In this document: piece after piece, positions 1 through 9,910 of the stretch
Layout of the letters: each line of letters starts with the position of its first letter
Position numbering within the stretch: the first letter of the stretch is position 1
Origin: Allohoeflea poritis
GTDB lineage: Bacteria > Pseudomonadota > Alphaproteobacteria > Rhizobiales > Rhizobiaceae
DNA: 64,000 nucleotides
Reading direction: 5' to 3'
Assembly: GCF_027889715.1 (NCBI RefSeq)
Contig: NZ_JAPJZH010000013.1
Coordinates: forward strand, 62,001-126,000
Notes under the pieces: generated by a model
The model's input: the letters and a program-made list of their open reading frames with translations, nothing else
What the model was told of the DNA's origin: nothing
Databases searched by the model: none
Made by a program: the position numbers and the translations under genes

Positions 1-866
1 CGCAGTTCGCGCAGGAACGCGATCCGTCGCTTGCCCGCTGGATCGCGGATCATGTCGCTTTTCCCTCATCGATGGTCGACCGGATTGTGCCGGCGACCAC
101 CGACGCGGATCGCGAGGCGCTTGCGGCAATGACGGGCTATCACGACGCGTGGCCCGTCGTCACCGAACCGTTCAGCCAGTGGGTGGTGGAGGACAGCTTC
201 GCGGCCGGCCGGCCGGCGCTTGAACTGGCCGGCGTGATCATGACCGGCGATGTCGCGCCCTTCGAGGCGATGAAACTCAGGCTGCTCAACGCCAGCCACT
301 CGGCGCTCGCCTATCTTGGTGTCGAGGCGGGCTACGAGACGGTCGCCGAAGCGGTGGCCGATCCGGTCCTGACCGCATATCTGGAAGCCATGATGCGCGA
401 CGAGATCATTCCGACGCTCAGCGTGCCGCATGTCGATCTCGATGCCTACGGGCGTGCGCTCCTCGAGCGATTTGCAAACACGGCGCTCAAACACCGGACC
501 ATGCAGATTGCCATGGACGGCTCGCAGAAGATCCCGCAGCGGCTGCTCGGCACGATCCGCGACCGCATCGCACAACGTCAGCCCTGTCAGCGCCTGGCGC
601 TGGCTGTTGCGGCCTGGATCCGCCATCTGAGTGGCAGCAATGGCAATGGCGACCGTTACGAGATCGATGATCCGATGGCCCGGGAGCTGTCGGGCATTGC
701 CGGAAGGACGCTGCCGGACGTGTTGGCATTCGGCAATGCCATCCTTGATCTTCAATCGGTGTTCGGTGACCTTTCAGGCAACGAAGACTTCCGTGACGTC
801 GTTCTGGCGCAACTGCGCATTCTTTTCGACGACGGCGCAATTACCGCCATGGCGGCGACCCGTTAG
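1..866 (+). CDS. Mannitol dehydrogenase family protein (3' part)
   Basis: The reading frame is open from the window edge, so the N-terminal half with the NAD-binding fold is missing. Near the start the protein reads FPSSMVDRIVPATT, a signature of the long-chain mannitol dehydrogenase/fructuronate reductase family, followed by the all-helical C-terminal domain with an HRTMQIAMDGSQKIPQR-like stretch that carries the active-site region of this family. These enzymes oxidise polyols or reduce uronates in the cytoplasm with NAD(P). The exact substrate (mannitol, sorbitol, arabitol, fructuronate) cannot be decided from this part. A LysR gene follows in the same direction. The ATG at 72 is internal, not the start. 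Confidence 0.9.
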   Translation, partial: QFAQERDPSLARWIADHVAFPSSMVDRIVPATTDADREALAAMTGYHDAWPVVTEPFSQWVVEDSFAAGRPALELAGVIMTGDVAPFEAMKLRLLNASHSALAYLGVEAGYETVAEAVADPVLTAYLEAMMRDEIIPTLSVPHVDLDAYGRALLERFANTALKHRTMQIAMDGSQKIPQRLLGTIRDRIAQRQPCQRLALAVAAWIRHLSGSNGNGDRYEIDDPMARELSGIAGRTLPDVLAFGNAILDLQSVFGDLSGNEDFRDVVLAQLRILFDDGAITAMAATR

Positions 867-1048
867 ATCGGCTCAACCTTGCCGTCGGCAATGATCACCG
901 GCCGATCCCCGTACAGTTGGTGCAGCCGCGCACCAACACAGCGCTTCGATTTGCCTCCGCGCCCGGGCCGCTCCATAGTGGCGGCCGGCCGTGTTCGAAA
1001 TCGGTTATGGTTCCGATAGCATATCGGCAAGCCGCAAAGGATAGGGCG

Positions 1049-1993
1049 TTGGATTTCCGCCAGTTGAAGACTTTCATTTGCGTCGCTGAGTCGGGTTCCT
1101 TGAGCCGGGCCTCGGACCGCATGCGAATTGCGCAGCCGGCCCTCTCGCGCCAGATCAAGCTTCTCGAACACGAGGTCGGCGTGCCGCTTTTCGACCGGCA
1201 TGTGCGCGGTATGGAACTGACCGAAGCCGGCACCGAGCTGTTGCGCCGCGTTTCGGGTGTCATACGCCAGCTGGAACAGACCATGCAGGATGTGCAGTCG
1301 CTGCACGCTGAAATCAGCGGCAATGTCGCGCTCGCGCTGATGCCGACCATATCGGCCGTCTTCGCGGCCCGGCTGGTCCAGCGGATATCAAGGGAACTGC
1401 CGCAGGTCAGCCTGCGCATCCGCGAAGGTTATTCCGTCGACATTCTGACATGGATCCAGCGTGGCGATGTTGACTTCGCTTTCCTTTACGGGCCGTCAAG
1501 CGATCTGCACATACGCACGAAGGAACTGCTTCACGAGGAGGTCGTCCTCATCAGTCCGCCCGGTTCCCTGGACGGCGTCGGTCAGCAACCGGGTTTCGAC
1601 GTCATCGAGACCTTGCCTCTCGTTCTGCCGGGACGCCCTTACGCGCTGAGACACCTCGTCGAAAGTACGGCCAAGAAGGCGGGGCACACCATCAACGTGC
1701 CGCATGAAGTGGATTCATACTGGGCTATCAAGTCGATGGTCATGTCTGGCATAGGCCACTCATTCCTGCCCCCGGCTTCGCTGAAATCGGAACTCGAACA
1801 GGGATTGATGGAGGCCCGCTCCGTAGGATCGGGCGGCCTGTGGCGGCAGCTTGTACTGGGAATTCCCTCGCAGCGGCCGAATACGCGCGCGGCCGATGCG
1901 GTTCTCGACCTGCTGCTGGATGAGATCGCGTCGATGATCAACGACGGCGATTGGCAGGCTCAGCCGGGGGCGGATCTTCGCGACCGGATCTGA
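1049..1993 (+). CDS. LysR-family transcriptional regulator
   Basis: The protein is 314 residues if started at TTG 1049. The N-terminus (LDFRQLKTFICVAESGSLSR) is the typical start of a LysR winged helix-turn-helix, with the recognition helix in QPALSRQIKLLE. The rest is a periplasmic-binding-like effector domain of usual length. The upstream ATGs at 917 and 1007 would add 43 or 14 residues not usual for the family, whereas AAAGGA lies 7 bases before the TTG, so TTG is preferred. The effector is unknown. The gene follows a polyol dehydrogenase, but LysR targets are more often divergent genes, so the link is only positional. Confidence 0.88.
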   Translation: MDFRQLKTFICVAESGSLSRASDRMRIAQPALSRQIKLLEHEVGVPLFDRHVRGMELTEAGTELLRRVSGVIRQLEQTMQDVQSLHAEISGNVALALMPTISAVFAARLVQRISRELPQVSLRIREGYSVDILTWIQRGDVDFAFLYGPSSDLHIRTKELLHEEVVLISPPGSLDGVGQQPGFDVIETLPLVLPGRPYALRHLVESTAKKAGHTINVPHEVDSYWAIKSMVMSGIGHSFLPPASLKSELEQGLMEARSVGSGGLWRQLVLGIPSQRPNTRAADAVLDLLLDEIASMINDGDWQAQPGADLRDRI

Positions 1994-2067
1994 ACCGTCT
2001 GCGTTCCTTTCGGCAATGGTGCCGGTGTACAACTCAATCGGTTACTGCGACCTGGAACGATTTCGCT

Positions 2068-2181
2068 CTAGATGCGCGGATAAGCGTTTGTTTTCCGGTG
2101 TGTATCCAAAATATCCAATAATGAAATTGCAAGTGTCATTACAACGACGATAGACAAGGCGACCAGGCCGATAGCAAACAT
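2068..2181 (-). CDS. Probable small single-span membrane protein, 37 residues
   Basis: A short minus-strand reading frame in the gap between the LysR gene and the chemotaxis operon. It starts MFAIGLVALSIVVVM, continues hydrophobic through about residue 25, and ends in a charged tail (DTHRKTNAYPRI). The shape is one membrane helix with a short polar C-terminus. A good ribosome binding site (GTGGAG) ends 9 bases before the ATG. I do not recognise the family. Support is the ribosome binding site and the clean helix; against it, the frame is short and no homology check was possible. Confidence 0.45.
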   Translation of the reverse strand: MFAIGLVALSIVVVMTLAISLLDILDTHRKTNAYPRI

Positions 2182-2590
2182 TCAGCACATCTCCACTCAG
2201 TCATCATGACTGGAACACAAGAGGTCCTGCTCCAGATTACGGGCTCAGCCTTGCAGAGAAAGCTTGCACGAAGCTTGCGGTCTGGAGGTCGTCTTACTCA
2301 AGTAATATTAATGCATGAAAACAACTATAAGTATTTATAAGTGTCGTGGACTCTATTTATCTAATAAAAATCAGACGCCTGTCGACTAATTCGTACTACA
2401 TTTTTGAAGGTTTTGTTAACCTTAGTGAAACGAATTCGCCATAGCGTTTGAGTGAGGCGGAATGGGTCAGCGCAACGGCGTTCGGTCCATGAGCATGAAG
2501 CTGCTCCGTTGAACCGGTCGTAACCCGGTATTTTCACTTCAGATTGTTTTGACTGGAACCGTAACCCCGTAAGCGCCAGCGGGAGTTGGG
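2182..2590. promoter_or_regulatory. AT-rich upstream region of the chemotaxis operon
   Basis: About 400 bases with no convincing gene, clearly richer in A+T than its flanks from 2290 to 2425. It holds an inverted repeat, AAGGTT at 2407-2412 and AACCTT at 2418-2423 with a 5-base spacer. Related TTAACC motifs occur upstream of the flagellin genes. The chemotaxis promoter should lie here, but I cannot place -35 and -10 boxes with confidence. Confidence 0.35.
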
Positions 2591-4303
2591 TTGGCTTGTG
2601 CCAGGGTTTGCAGCGCGACGGGCAACCGCGCCGAAACCTTCCGGAAGGAAGTGGCCCGTCGTCCTGCACGGTCGATGGTGTCGGGTTGTCGGGGAATCCG
2701 TGTGCGCAGGCAGACGTCAACACAGACAGACAACGACCAGGGGGCGGGCACGCGCGGCAAGCGCGATTTCCTGACTCTGGGCGATGCCGGCGCCGGCGCA
2801 GCGCGGAGGATTGGCGGTGAGATCGAAGCCGCCGCCGATGCCGCCCAATCGCGCCTGCAGTCGCTGCGGGCACCTTCCGGCGTGCAACCGGCTGAATTCG
2901 ATAAAATGCGCACCGCCATGGCATCCGTGGTCAGACTGCTTGAGGCGGCCGGTGAGTTGGGGCAGGCCGCCGACCGCTCGGCCTACGAGGATAGAGCGCG
3001 TTCGCAAGGCAGTGCGTTGGCGCGCGACGATATAGACCCGCAATGGGCCCTGGCAGCGCAAACCGTCCATTTCGAGCAACTGGTCCGGCAGGTTCTGAGC
3101 CAGCATTGGCCAAAGGGCATGTTCGCCCGTTCGGCCCGGGAAACTCTCGATGAGGCGGTCGATGAGATCGCCGCCGCATTTACTGTTTTTGCCGATACCA
3201 CCGGCCTGTTGTGGTCGGGACATCGTGAAGAGCAACAGGCATCCGCCGACGCTGCATTCCAGGAAACCGCCTCGCAGGAGCGCCAGGCGGTCAATGACGA
3301 ATTGGGAAGTGCCGTTCGCGGTCTGATGATGGGGGATCTCCAGAACCGTATCACGGGATCGGTGCCGGCGGATCACCGGGAACTGGCGGCGACGTTCAAC
3401 GTCGCGCTGGATCGCATCCAGTCGACCTTCGCGGCGATCGTCAAAAACCTGCTCGCCGGAAACGAGAAAGCCGAGACCTCGGTTGCGACGATCGGTGAGC
3501 TTGCCGGCGGCGCAGCGTCCGCCGCAAGCCGGATCGGCGATGTGTCCTCTGCCCTTGCGGCATTGGGCAGCGCCAATGGCGGCCGCGACGCCTTCGCCGG
3601 TGTCGAGACGGTCATCGTCAGTGCCCGTGACAGCGCGGAAAACAGCGGCAAGGTCATGGGCAGGGCCGTTGAGGCGATGAACGGCATCGAAGGTCTCGCC
3701 GACCGGATCGGCCAGATTACCGCGGCAATCGACGACATCGCGTTTCAGACAAATCTCCTTGCGCTCAACGCAGGCATCGAAGCGGCGCGCGCCGGAGAGG
3801 CCGGACGGGGCTTTGCCGTCGTTGCGCAGGAAGTCAGGGCGCTGGCGCAACGCTCGACGGAAGCCGCAAAGGAAATCGAGACGCTGGTCAGCGACACCAA
3901 GACGCGCATCGACGCCGGCGTCGAGGCCGTCGGCAAGGCGGGCACCGCAATCGACGATGTGGTCGGCCGCTTTGAAGAGATCGATACCGCCATCGCGCAG
4001 ACCGTTGAAGGGTCGGGCGGCAATTCCGATGAACTGGAAAAGCTTCAGGCCGATCTGGCGGCTGCGGGCGCGCAGGCAGCCGGCGTCGCCGCAGAATCGG
4101 ACCGCGCACACAAATCCGTCGAGGATGTGCAGTCGGCGATCGTTCAGCTTGGCGAGATCGTTCGCCGGTTCCGTCTCGGCGGGCAGGCGGGTCAGCCGGT
4201 GACACAGCCAGCGCAGAACCTGGACCGGCATTCCGATGCCGCCCCGGATTTCGATGCGCATGCGTTGGCGGATATGCCGGCGCCGATCAGGCGGAGTGCG
4301 TGA
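2591..4303 (+). CDS. Soluble methyl-accepting chemotaxis protein, first gene of the che operon
   Basis: The protein has no membrane segment. An N-terminal region of about 200 residues of unclear fold is followed by a receptor signalling hairpin centred on [15 protein letters not shown] and [15 protein letters not shown], the CheA/CheW contact tip. Its position at the head of the che operon matches the cytoplasmic receptor IcpA (orf1) of rhizobia, which signals from the cytoplasm; the sensed cue is not visible. The TTG start at 2591 has no good ribosome binding site; GTG 2651 (directly after GGAAGGA, spacing too short) or ATG 2675 are alternatives, so the first 20-30 residues are uncertain. 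The protein ends without a CheR-docking pentapeptide. Confidence 0.88.
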   Translation: MACARVCSATGNRAETFRKEVARRPARSMVSGCRGIRVRRQTSTQTDNDQGAGTRGKRDFLTLGDAGAGAARRIGGEIEAAADAAQSRLQSLRAPSGVQPAEFDKMRTAMASVVRLLEAAGELGQAADRSAYEDRARSQGSALARDDIDPQWALAAQTVHFEQLVRQVLSQHWPKGMFARSARETLDEAVDEIAAAFTVFADTTGLLWSGHREEQQASADAAFQETASQERQAVNDELGSAVRGLMMGDLQNRITGSVPADHRELAATFNVALDRIQSTFAAIVKNLLAGNEKAETSVATIGELAGGAASAASRIGDVSSALAALGSANGGRDAFAGVETVIVSARDSAENSGKVMGRAVEAMNGIEGLADRIGQITAAIDDIAFQTNLLALNAGIEAARAGEAGRGFAVVAQEVRALAQRSTEAAKEIETLVSDTKTRIDAGVEAVGKAGTAIDDVVGRFEEIDTAIAQTVEGSGGNSDELEKLQADLAAAGAQAAGVAAESDRAHKSVEDVQSAIVQLGEIVRRFRLGGQAGQPVTQPAQNLDRHSDAAPDFDAHALADMPAPIRRSA

Positions 4304-4305
4304 TC

Positions 4306-4389
4306 ATGGACTGGCTGAAGAAGAACAATGTGCGGGCGAAAGAAGGTTGCTTCGTGCCGGCAACGAGTATCCGCGGGGAGACGGAATGA
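4306..4389 (+). CDS. Possible 27-residue coupling peptide between two receptor genes
   Basis: A small frame starts 2 bases after the stop of the soluble receptor (ATG 4306, with GGAG about 10 bases before) and begins MDWLKKNNVRAKEG. Its stop overlaps the start of the next receptor in an ATGA junction. Such an arrangement can couple translation of the two receptors. It could equally be a chance frame; no homology could be tested. Confidence 0.25.
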   Translation: MDWLKKNNVRAKEGCFVPATSIRGETE

Positions 4390-6392
4390 GTATTTCGATT
4401 GCAAGGGGTTTGCTGGTATTCGGTTCGATCGTATCGCTCGGTTTTCTGGCCGCGGTCGGCATCAATTCGCTGACGATCAGCAAGGTCGAAATCGGTTCAG
4501 CCGAATACAATCGCATCATCGATCTCAATGACCTGCGCGCAGACATCCTGCCGCCGCCGCTTTTCCTTGCCGAGGCCTATATGATGACCCTCGAGGCGGC
4601 CAGCACGCGAAGCCTGCTTGAGGAGAATGTCGAGCGGCTGCACGGGCTCGAAGCGCTTTACCACGAACGTGCCCAACACTGGCGCGATTCCAGCATCAAA
4701 GGCACTTTGAAGGAAGGCATCGAAGCCAGCGTGATGAACGACGGGGAGCGTTTCTGGCAGGTCGTCAACCAGAGCGTGATCCCGGCCATGGAAGCCGGCG
4801 ACAGCCTTCTTCTTCTGCCCGCCCTTTCCGAGTTGCGTCAGGTGTTCCACCAACACCGCGAGAACCTGCAAGCCGTTATCGGCGAGGCGGATACGGCCTT
4901 GGCAGAGCAGCAGGTTCGGGCGAACCAGACGGTGACGCTCTACCAGTCCGCAGCGCTCGCTGCTGCGTTGATCGCACTGCTGCTGTTGCTGGGCGGTATT
5001 TTCGCCATCCGCCGGCTGGTTGTACGGCCGATCGGCAAGATGACCGAATACATGGGCGTTCTTGCCTCCGGCACCTATGACCAGGAGGCTCCATACACGA
5101 ACCGGTCGGATGAAATCGGTCAGATGGCCCGGTCCGTCGAGGTGTTCCGCCAGGCGATCATCGACGGTCAGGACGCACGCGATGCCGCCGATCTTGAACG
5201 GCGCAACCGTGAGCAGGCCGAATCCGACAGCGCGGCCCGGCGCGAGGATGAAGACCAGCAGCGCCGCACGGTCATCGACAGCGTGGCGAACGGGCTCAAC
5301 CACATGGCCGAGGGCGACCTTTCGTTCGAATTGCGCGAGCCTTTCATTGCCGAATACGAGGAACTGCGCAAAGCCTTCAATCGCACGGTTGGCACTTTGA
5401 ACAGAACGCTGTCCGAAATCACCGGATCGACCGATATCGTACAGACCGGCTCGACCGAGATTTCGCAGGCGGCCGATGACCTGTCGCGTCGCACGGAACA
5501 GCAGGCGGCCGCGCTTGAGGAAACCGCGGCGGCGCTGGACGAGATAACGACCACTGTCAGGAATTCCGCTTCTGCCGCCGAAGAGGCCGGCCAGATGGTC
5601 GAGGACGCCAATAACGGCGCCCGCAAATCCGGCAAGATCGTCAAGGACGCCATAACGGCGATGCAGCGCATCGAGCAGTCGTCCGGGCAGATAAGCCAGA
5701 TCATCGGCGTCATCGACGACATCGCGTTTCAGACCAACCTCCTGGCGCTCAACGCCGGTGTCGAGGCGGCGCGTGCGGGTGAAGCCGGCAAGGGTTTTGC
5801 CGTCGTCGCTCAGGAAGTGCGCGAACTGGCCCAGCGTTCGGCCAACGCCGCCAAGGAGATCAAGGACCTCATCAACAATTCGGTCGAGGAAGTCGGCGAT
5901 GGCGTCTCGCTTGTCAGCCAGACCGGTGAGGCGCTTGAAGATATTGAACAGCATGTCCTGAAAATAAACGACCGTGTCGCCTCGATCGTCACCTCGTCGC
6001 GGGAACAGACCGCGGGCCTGCAGGAGATCAACACCGCCATCAACCAGATGGACCAGGTGACTCAGCAGAACGCGGCGATGGTCGAGCAGACCAATGCCGC
6101 CTGTCAGAACCTGACGGCCGAAAGCGGCAAGCTCAGGAGCCTTGTTTCGGCGTTCAACACCGGCGCAGCCGTTGCCGTGCGCAAGCAACCTGTGCAGGTC
6201 AGGGCGCCTGCCCCTGCTGCCGCTCCGGCCCCCGTTTCGGCTCCGGCGCCCGCTCCCGCGCCGGCGCATGAGAACAGCGCGCCGGTGGATTCGCCTGCCA
6301 GAAGCCTTGGCAAAAAACTGGCCAGCGCATTCGAATCGGGCGGCGGAGCAGCGACGTTAACGGAATCGGACGACGACTGGACTGAGTTTTGA
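4386..6392 (+). CDS. Transmembrane methyl-accepting chemotaxis protein with CheR-docking tail
   Basis: The protein has 668 residues. It has a first membrane helix at about 6-28, a periplasmic four-helix-type sensor domain to about 190, a second helix (LAAALIALLLLLGG), a HAMP domain starting near RRLVVRPIGKM, two methylation helices around a hairpin tip ([17 protein letters not shown]), a proline/alanine-rich linker and a C-terminal DWTEF. The last five residues fit the xWxxF pentapeptide that tethers CheR (and CheB) to receptors. The start at 4386 is preferred over 4236 because GGGGAG precedes it and the first helix then begins at once. The ligand is unknown. Confidence 0.93.
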   Translation: MSISIARGLLVFGSIVSLGFLAAVGINSLTISKVEIGSAEYNRIIDLNDLRADILPPPLFLAEAYMMTLEAASTRSLLEENVERLHGLEALYHERAQHWRDSSIKGTLKEGIEASVMNDGERFWQVVNQSVIPAMEAGDSLLLLPALSELRQVFHQHRENLQAVIGEADTALAEQQVRANQTVTLYQSAALAAALIALLLLLGGIFAIRRLVVRPIGKMTEYMGVLASGTYDQEAPYTNRSDEIGQMARSVEVFRQAIIDGQDARDAADLERRNREQAESDSAARREDEDQQRRTVIDSVANGLNHMAEGDLSFELREPFIAEYEELRKAFNRTVGTLNRTLSEITGSTDIVQTGSTEISQAADDLSRRTEQQAAALEETAAALDEITTTVRNSASAAEEAGQMVEDANNGARKSGKIVKDAITAMQRIEQSSGQISQIIGVIDDIAFQTNLLALNAGVEAARAGEAGKGFAVVAQEVRELAQRSANAAKEIKDLINNSVEEVGDGVSLVSQTGEALEDIEQHVLKINDRVASIVTSSREQTAGLQEINTAINQMDQVTQQNAAMVEQTNAACQNLTAESGKLRSLVSAFNTGAAVAVRKQPVQVRAPAPAAAPAPVSAPAPAPAPAHENSAPVDSPARSLGKKLASAFESGGGAATLTESDDDWTEF

Positions 6393-6438
6393 GCGAGGGG
6401 CGCTTAACGCAAATGAATGTCAACGGGATGGGACCAAA

Positions 6439-6741
6439 ATGAGCGACGAAAGCCAGACAGGGACAGGACAGTTGAAACTGGCCGAGAATCTCGACCTCAC
6501 GGCTGTAACGCCATTGCACAAGAGCCTTCTGTCGGCGCGCGGCAGCGCCCTCGTCATCGATGCGTCCGAGGTTGAGCGCATTGGGGGACAGAGCGTCCAG
6601 TTGCTGCTGAGCGCCAGCAAGAGCTGGGCCGACGATGGCGTGCCGTTTGAAATCGGGAATGCATCCGACAATTTCCTTTCGGCCCTTGCGCTGCTCGGGG
6701 TGGGACCGGACAGCCTGCATGTGAAGGAGCAAACACAATGA
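6439..6741 (+). CDS. cheS: STAS-domain chemotaxis protein CheS
   Basis: A 100-residue single STAS domain (core VIDASEVERIGGQSVQ) encoded directly before cheY1, the position of cheS (orf2) in Sinorhizobium. There CheS binds CheA and speeds loss of phosphate from CheY1, the phosphate-sink regulator. The usual phosphorylatable serine of anti-sigma-antagonist STAS domains is replaced by Gly-Gly-Gln here, so a phosphoswitch is unlikely. It overlaps cheY1 by an ATGA junction, implying coupled translation. Confidence 0.8.
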   Translation: MSDESQTGTGQLKLAENLDLTAVTPLHKSLLSARGSALVIDASEVERIGGQSVQLLLSASKSWADDGVPFEIGNASDNFLSALALLGVGPDSLHVKEQTQ

Positions 6742-7106
6742 ACAAAACGATCGTCTTGACAGTCGATGACTCACGCACCATCCGCAACATGCTGCTGATG
6801 ACGCTCAGCGGCGCCGGATTCGAGACCCTCCAAGCTGAAGACGGTGTCCATGGGCTTGAGGTGCTGGACGGCTCGATGCCGGACGTCATCATCACTGATA
6901 TCAATATGCCGCGCATGGACGGGTTCGGTTTCATCGAGAATGTCCGCAAGAGCGAGCGGCATCGCGCGATCCCGATTCTGGTCCTGACGACCGAAAGCGA
7001 TGCAGAAAAGAAAAACCGGGCGCGCGAAGCCGGTGCCACCGGCTGGATCATAAAACCCTTCGATCCCGAAAAACTCATCAACGCAATTCAACGCGTCACG
7101 GCCTGA
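6738..7106 (+). CDS. cheY1: Chemotaxis response regulator CheY1
   Basis: A 122-residue stand-alone receiver domain. The acidic pocket is D10/D11, the phosphoacceptor is D54 (IITDINMPRMDG), with T84 or T85 and K106 as the switch residues. In rhizobia with two CheY proteins, the copy beside cheA is CheY1, which acts as a sink draining phosphate from CheA, while CheY2 controls the motor. That assignment here rests on gene position, not on a sequence feature. Confidence 0.92.
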   Translation: MNKTIVLTVDDSRTIRNMLLMTLSGAGFETLQAEDGVHGLEVLDGSMPDVIITDINMPRMDGFGFIENVRKSERHRAIPILVLTTESDAEKKNRAREAGATGWIIKPFDPEKLINAIQRVTA

Positions 7107-7119
7107 CGGAGATATCGCG

Positions 7120-9438
7120 ATGGATATGAACGAAATCAAAGAGATTTTCTTCCAGGAATGCGAGGAGGGGCTCGCGGAACTGGAAACCGGTCTGCTGGCG
7201 CTCAACGATGGCGATGACGATCCCGAAACCGTAAACGCGGTGTTCCGGGCGGTGCATTCGATCAAGGGTGGCGCCGGCGCATTTGCGCTCGACGATCTGG
7301 TCAGCTTTGCCCATGTCTTCGAAACGACCCTCGATTGCGTTCGATCCAAGCAGCTGGAAGCGACCCGCGACGTGGTCAAGGTTCTGCTGAAATCCGCGGA
7401 TGTCCTGGCCGATCTGACCAATGCGGCCCGCGATGGCGGCAGCGTCGATCCGGCGCGTTGCCAGGCGCTTGTCGCGGATCTGGAAGCGCTGGCCAATGGC
7501 GAGATTCCAGCGTCCGACGACGCGGTTGCCGACGAGCCGGCGGCGGAAGCTGAATCGGCGCCTGCCGACGAACCGGCACCGGAAGCCCAGGCCGAGGGCG
7601 AAGATGACTTCAAGCCGATCCCGGTCCAGTTCGACGATCTGGAGGAGAAGGGCGACGACTTCGAACCGGTTCCGTTTTCCTTCGACGATTTCGGTACCGA
7701 TCAGGCGCCGTCCGCCAATATTTTCCGGATTGTGTTCAAACCGAAACCGGATCTGTATCTGAAGGGCAACGAGACTTTACTGCTTCTGCGGGAACTCGAC
7801 CAGCTCGGCACGCTGGACGTCGCCTGCGACTGGTCGGAACTGCCGGCGATCGATGAATTGGATCCTGAAGGCGCCTATCTGACCTGGGATGCGACGCTGA
7901 CCACATCCGAGGATGAGGATGCCGTTCGCTCGGTATTCGAATTCGCCGAATGGGATTGCGAGCTGACAATTGCCGCGGCAGGCGAAGAGGCCGAAACCGC
8001 CGAAGACGCAGCGCCGCAGCCGGACGTCGAACCGGAGACGGATGAAAGCCAGCCTGATACGGAGCAGGAGGATGTGTCTGCCTCCAAGGAAGAGGAACAG
8101 GCCGAACCTGTCGAGAAGCTCGAATTGCCGAACGTCATAGACCTGCAGCAGGCAGCCGGCGCGAACAGGCAGCAGGCCGCCGAAAGCGCCGCCGCGCCGA
8201 AGGCTCAGGCGACGGCGTCCGCATCCGGCGCGGGTTCGACCATTCGCGTCGAACTCGGTCGCATCGACCGCCTGATCAACCTCGTGGGCGAACTGGTGAT
8301 CAACCAGGCCATGCTGGCGCAAAGCGTAACCGAATCGGCCACGTCCGGTTCATCGGCCGTGACCATGGGGCTGGAGGACCTTCAGCAGCTGACCCGGGAG
8401 ATCCAGGACAGCGTGATGGCAATCCGCGCCCAGCCGGTCAAGCCGATCTTCCAGCGCATGTCGCGCACCGTGCGCGAAGCGGCGGAAATGGTCGGCAAGA
8501 ATGTGCGCTTGGTCACCGAAGGCGAGGCAACGGAGGTCGACAAGACCGTCATTGACAAGCTTTCCGAGCCGTTGACGCACATGATCCGCAACGCCGTCGA
8601 TCATGGCCTCGAGTCGCCGCAGGACCGTGAAGCCGCGGGCAAACCGGCCGAGGGCATCGTCAAGCTTTCGGCCAAGCACCGCTCGGGGCGCATCGTTCTC
8701 GAGATCGCCGATGACGGCGCCGGCATCAACCGCGAGAAGGTGCGCCAGAAGGCCATCGATCGCGGCCTGATTTCCGCAGAAGCCACGCTCAGCGATGAAG
8801 AGATCGACAACATGATCTTCCATCCCGGTTTTTCCACGGCCGAACAGCTGTCGGATATTTCGGGGCGCGGCGTCGGCATGGATGTCGTCAAACGCTCCAT
8901 CCAGGCGCTTGGCGGGCGTGTCGGCATTACCTCGACACCAGGCAAGGGATCGGTGTTCACGATGAGCCTGCCGCTGACGCTGGCCGTGCTCGACGGCATG
9001 GTGGTTTCCGTCGGTGAGCAGACACTGGTCGTGCCGCTCACCTCGATCATCGAGACGTTGAAGCCTGAAACCGAACATATTCATGGCTTCGGCGCCAGCG
9101 GTCAGCTGATTTCGATCCGCGACAGTTTCAAGCCGCTCATCGATGTCGGCCAGATCCTGAATTTCAGCAACATGCCGACCGATCCGCTGGCAGGTGTCGC
9201 CCTGCTGGTCGACTCGGAGGACGGCGGTCAGAGCGCTCTTCTGGTGGATGCCATTCAGGGGCAGCGTCAGGTCGTGATCAAGAGCCTCGAGGCCAACTAC
9301 GCGAATGTGCCCGGCATTGCCGCGGCCACCATACTTGGCGATGGCCAGGTAGCGCTGATTGTCGATGTCGAGGCGGTTGTCTCGGCGTCGCGGAGCGGCG
9401 CGCTTAAATCCGAAATGTCACTTGCAGCTGTGGGGTAA
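7120..9438 (+). CDS. cheA: Chemotaxis histidine kinase CheA
   Basis: The protein has 772 residues in the canonical order: HPt domain with phospho-histidine H46 ([14 protein letters not shown]), an acidic linker rich in Glu and Ala, a CheY-binding-type domain near 205-310, a dimerisation helix pair, the ATPase domain with N-box [13 protein letters not shown]1 DDGAGIN and G2 GRGVGMDVV, and a C-terminal CheW-like domain. It autophosphorylates under receptor control and passes phosphate to CheY1, CheY2 and CheB. ATG 7120 follows GGAG at proper spacing; a second ATG two codons on is possible. Confidence 0.97.
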   Translation: MDMNEIKEIFFQECEEGLAELETGLLALNDGDDDPETVNAVFRAVHSIKGGAGAFALDDLVSFAHVFETTLDCVRSKQLEATRDVVKVLLKSADVLADLTNAARDGGSVDPARCQALVADLEALANGEIPASDDAVADEPAAEAESAPADEPAPEAQAEGEDDFKPIPVQFDDLEEKGDDFEPVPFSFDDFGTDQAPSANIFRIVFKPKPDLYLKGNETLLLLRELDQLGTLDVACDWSELPAIDELDPEGAYLTWDATLTTSEDEDAVRSVFEFAEWDCELTIAAAGEEAETAEDAAPQPDVEPETDESQPDTEQEDVSASKEEEQAEPVEKLELPNVIDLQQAAGANRQQAAESAAAPKAQATASASGAGSTIRVELGRIDRLINLVGELVINQAMLAQSVTESATSGSSAVTMGLEDLQQLTREIQDSVMAIRAQPVKPIFQRMSRTVREAAEMVGKNVRLVTEGEATEVDKTVIDKLSEPLTHMIRNAVDHGLESPQDREAAGKPAEGIVKLSAKHRSGRIVLEIADDGAGINREKVRQKAIDRGLISAEATLSDEEIDNMIFHPGFSTAEQLSDISGRGVGMDVVKRSIQALGGRVGITSTPGKGSVFTMSLPLTLAVLDGMVVSVGEQTLVVPLTSIIETLKPETEHIHGFGASGQLISIRDSFKPLIDVGQILNFSNMPTDPLAGVALLVDSEDGGQSALLVDAIQGQRQVVIKSLEANYANVPGIAAATILGDGQVALIVDVEAVVSASRSGALKSEMSLAAVG

Positions 9439-9442
9439 GACC

Positions 9443-9910
9443 ATGCATCAGACTTCAAAGAACCTTGCCGAGGGCGCTCGCGAACTGATCGCATTCAGGA
9501 TCGGCGAGCAGGAATTTTGCGTCGATATCATGTCCGTGCGGGAAATCCGCGGCTGGACGCCGGCAACGGCTTTGCCGCATTCGCCGGGCTATGTCCTGGG
9601 TGTTATCAACCTGCGCGGCGCGGTATTGCCGATCGTTGATCTTTCAAGCCGGCTCGGCATGAATGAATCGGATCCTTCCGCCCGCCATGTCATCATCGTC
9701 GCCCAGGTGCACCAGAAAGTGGTCGGCCTGCTCGTCGACGCGGTGTCCGACATTCTGACGGTCACCGACGACAACATTCAGCCGACCCCGGAAGTTTCCT
9801 CCGAACTCGACCGTTCATTCGCCAAAGGCGTGCTGGCGATCGAGGGGCGGATGATCTGCCTGATCGAGCTGGAATCGATTTTCCCGGAAGGTGAGAGTGA
9901 AGCTGCATGA
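9443..9910 (+). CDS. cheW: Chemotaxis coupling protein CheW
   Basis: A 155-residue CheW domain ([34 protein letters not shown]) that bridges receptors and CheA. The start at 9443 is chosen because it lies just after the cheA stop and gives the normal CheW N-terminus; the frame stays open further upstream inside cheA, which is not meaningful. It overlaps cheR by an ATGA junction. Confidence 0.96.
   Translation: MHQTSKNLAEGARELIAFRIGEQEFCVDIMSVREIRGWTPATALPHSPGYVLGVINLRGAVLPIVDLSSRLGMNESDPSARHVIIVAQVHQKVVGLLVDAVSDILTVTDDNIQPTPEVSSELDRSFAKGVLAIEGRMICLIELESIFPEGESEAA

Noticed and set aside
917-1048. Earlier ATG starts for the LysR regulator.
   Set aside because: They add residues not seen in the family in front of LDFRQLKTF, while TTG 1049 has AAAGGA at 7 bases.
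4497-6269. Long minus-strand frame opposite the second receptor gene, and a similar one at 2717-4261.
   Set aside because: They are shadows of GC-rich coding sequence; the plus-strand proteins have full receptor domains.
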